NCBI GenBank assembly: GCA_902593735.1
Contig: CACJJL010000004.1
Span: 1-64,000, forward strand
Reading direction: 5' to 3'
Source of the DNA: an uncultured SAR116 cluster alpha proteobacterium
Lineage (GTDB): Bacteria; Pseudomonadota; Alphaproteobacteria; Puniceispirillales; Marisalimonadaceae
Length of the DNA stretch: 64,000 nucleotides
A program made the translations under genes and the position numbers. Below are positions 63,072 through 64,000 of the stretch, in pieces (positions within the stretch are counted from its first letter, which is position 1; the number at the start of each line of letters is the position of its first letter). A model generated the notes under the pieces. The model was not told the origin of the DNA, did not search any database, and saw only the letters and a program-made list of their open reading frames with translations.

Positions 63072-63869
63072 CTAACCCCGTGGTCTTGACGATAATGAGC
63101 ATCCACCGTCAACTACCATTAGATGGCCTGTAACATATCTTGCCCAACTTGAAGATAAATACACAACAGCTTTTCCAATATCCCAGCCATCTCCTTCTAT
63201 CTGTATCAAAGAAGCGTTTTGCCTTTGGGAACGATGTTGCTTGGTCATCCCATTTGAGTAAACCATAGGTGTATAAACTGGACCAGGAAGAATACAGTTT
63301 ACTCTTATTCCATCTGCTCCATGATCCACTGCCATAGCTTGACTAAGTGATAAAACAGCCCCCTTAGAGGCAGAGTATGTAGTGAAGCCTCTTGGTCTAG
63401 TAGCAGAAATAGAAGATATATTTACAATTGATCCTCCATTTCCTGACTTTATCATTTCCGGAATAGCATATTTTGACATCAGAAACATTGGTTTAAGATT
63501 AATATCCATAACATGATCCCAATTTTCTTCTGGTTCATCAACGACAGATAGCTTACTAGCAATACCTATATTGTTATCCAATACATCTAATCTTCCCCAT
63601 TTACTTATAGCAAAATCTACAACTTTTTTGCATTGTTCAGATTTTGTTAAATCTCCACTAATACTAGTTGCTTCGCCGCCTCTGTCTCTAATCATTTGAA
63701 CAGTGTTTTTTGCTAATGTATCATCCTTATCAACAACTAGTACTTTTGCACCAGCCTCGGCTAATAATATAGAGGCTGCTCTCCCATTTCCTATGTCTTT
63801 TCCAACTGCTCCGCCTCCAGCAACAATGGCGACCTTATCTTTAAGACCAAAATCAAGGGATTCAATCAT
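63072..63869 (-). CDS. SDR family oxidoreductase
   Basis: A 265-residue short-chain dehydrogenase. The cofactor loop is unusual: GGGAVGKDIGNGRAASIL near residue 18 instead of TGxxxGIG. The catalytic residues are standard: Ser in NISSISATRPRG near residue 150 and Tyr/Lys in TYSASKGA near residue 163. VVDGGCSL marks the C-terminus. VVDKDD after the second strand favours NAD. The 63870-64000 region beyond it is AT-rich with nothing I can identify. Confidence 0.85.
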   Translation of the reverse strand: MIESLDFGLKDKVAIVAGGGAVGKDIGNGRAASILLAEAGAKVLVVDKDDTLAKNTVQMIRDRGGEATSISGDLTKSEQCKKVVDFAISKWGRLDVLDNNIGIASKLSVVDEPEENWDHVMDINLKPMFLMSKYAIPEMIKSGNGGSIVNISSISATRPRGFTTYSASKGAVLSLSQAMAVDHGADGIRVNCILPGPVYTPMVYSNGMTKQHRSQRQNASLIQIEGDGWDIGKAVVYLSSSWARYVTGHLMVVDGGCSLSSRPRG

Positions 63870-64000
63870 TATTCTTACTCCAAAAAATAACTGTCAATTT
63901 TATATTAATTTTACACAATAATAGTATGAAATAAAAAAATTATTTATTTAAATTTAATTTAAACTTAATGTTGATTTATGATGAAAAATAATAAAAAAAT

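Noticed and set aside
1-64000. Search for tRNA, rRNA, CRISPR arrays, insertion sequences and phage genes
   Set aside because: No cloverleaf, repeat-spacer pattern, transposase or terminal inverted repeat was seen on either strand by eye.

Overview
This is a 64 kb stretch of a very AT-rich, densely packed bacterial chromosome. It most resembles a free-living marine alphaproteobacterium of the streamlined, low-GC oceanic type (SAR116, AEGEAN-169 or SAR11-like). The reasons are a TRAP transporter, many CaiB/BaiF CoA-transferases, MmgE/PrpD and MaoC proteins, pseudoazurin, glutathione-dependent formaldehyde oxidation and a methanethiol-oxidase-type SBP56, with short intergenic gaps and many overlapping genes. 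This is an inference from gene content; there is no rRNA gene to prove it. I saw no tRNA, rRNA, CRISPR array, insertion sequence or prophage.

Layout. 1-8 kb: a cut hydratase gene, a TauE-type exporter, a small decayed patch (a frameshifted DMT transporter and an orphan C-terminal piece of exopolyphosphatase), a ThDP enzyme, an alpha/beta hydrolase, an SDR, and a RidA-AzlC-AzlD operon. 8-21 kb: an acyl-CoA dehydrogenase, MmgE/PrpD and amidase, a complete TRAP transporter, and then a six-gene minus-strand cluster (CaiB, MaoC, HpcH/CitE lyase, CaiB, MmgE/PrpD, HTD2-type hydratase). That cluster has the parts needed to activate, hydrate and cleave a C5 dicarboxylate such as itaconate, mesaconate or citramalate. 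21-28 kb: a plus-strand operon (tautomerase-like, enoyl-CoA hydratase, PcaB-like lyase, thioesterase), the FrmA/FghA formaldehyde pair, and another enoyl-CoA hydratase/CaiB pair.

28-38 kb: a gamma-carbonic anhydrase, a Baeyer-Villiger-type monooxygenase, a cNMP-binding protein with a small membrane protein, the 4-hydroxybenzoate/protocatechuate genes (PobA, PcaH, PcaG), hypoxanthine phosphoribosyltransferase, and a bactofilin-CsaA-DapA-like operon with a clear terminator. 38-47 kb: a Sco protein, ModA, MOSC, pseudoazurin, AtuA/DUF4387, an HTH protein fused to a degenerate MT-A70-like domain next to a MazG-like protein, a second AzlCD pair, and endonuclease III.

47-64 kb: a cryptochrome/photolyase operon with DUF2805 and DUF2256, an SBP56-ferredoxin-CoA-binding operon, assorted metabolic genes, and a copper region. 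The copper region has two operons (DUF4396-cytochrome c-multicopper oxidase, and CopC-CopD), each behind a MerR/CueR-like operator with a 19-base promoter spacer. The multicopper oxidase is broken. An amidase and an SDR close the window.

Most of the window is catabolic: it takes up organic acids, amides and aromatics and feeds them as CoA thioesters into central metabolism, with detoxification of C1 compounds, imines and copper. The observations I would check first are the C5-CoA cluster, the paired CueR-like promoters with the broken oxidase, and the HTH/MT-A70-like protein.
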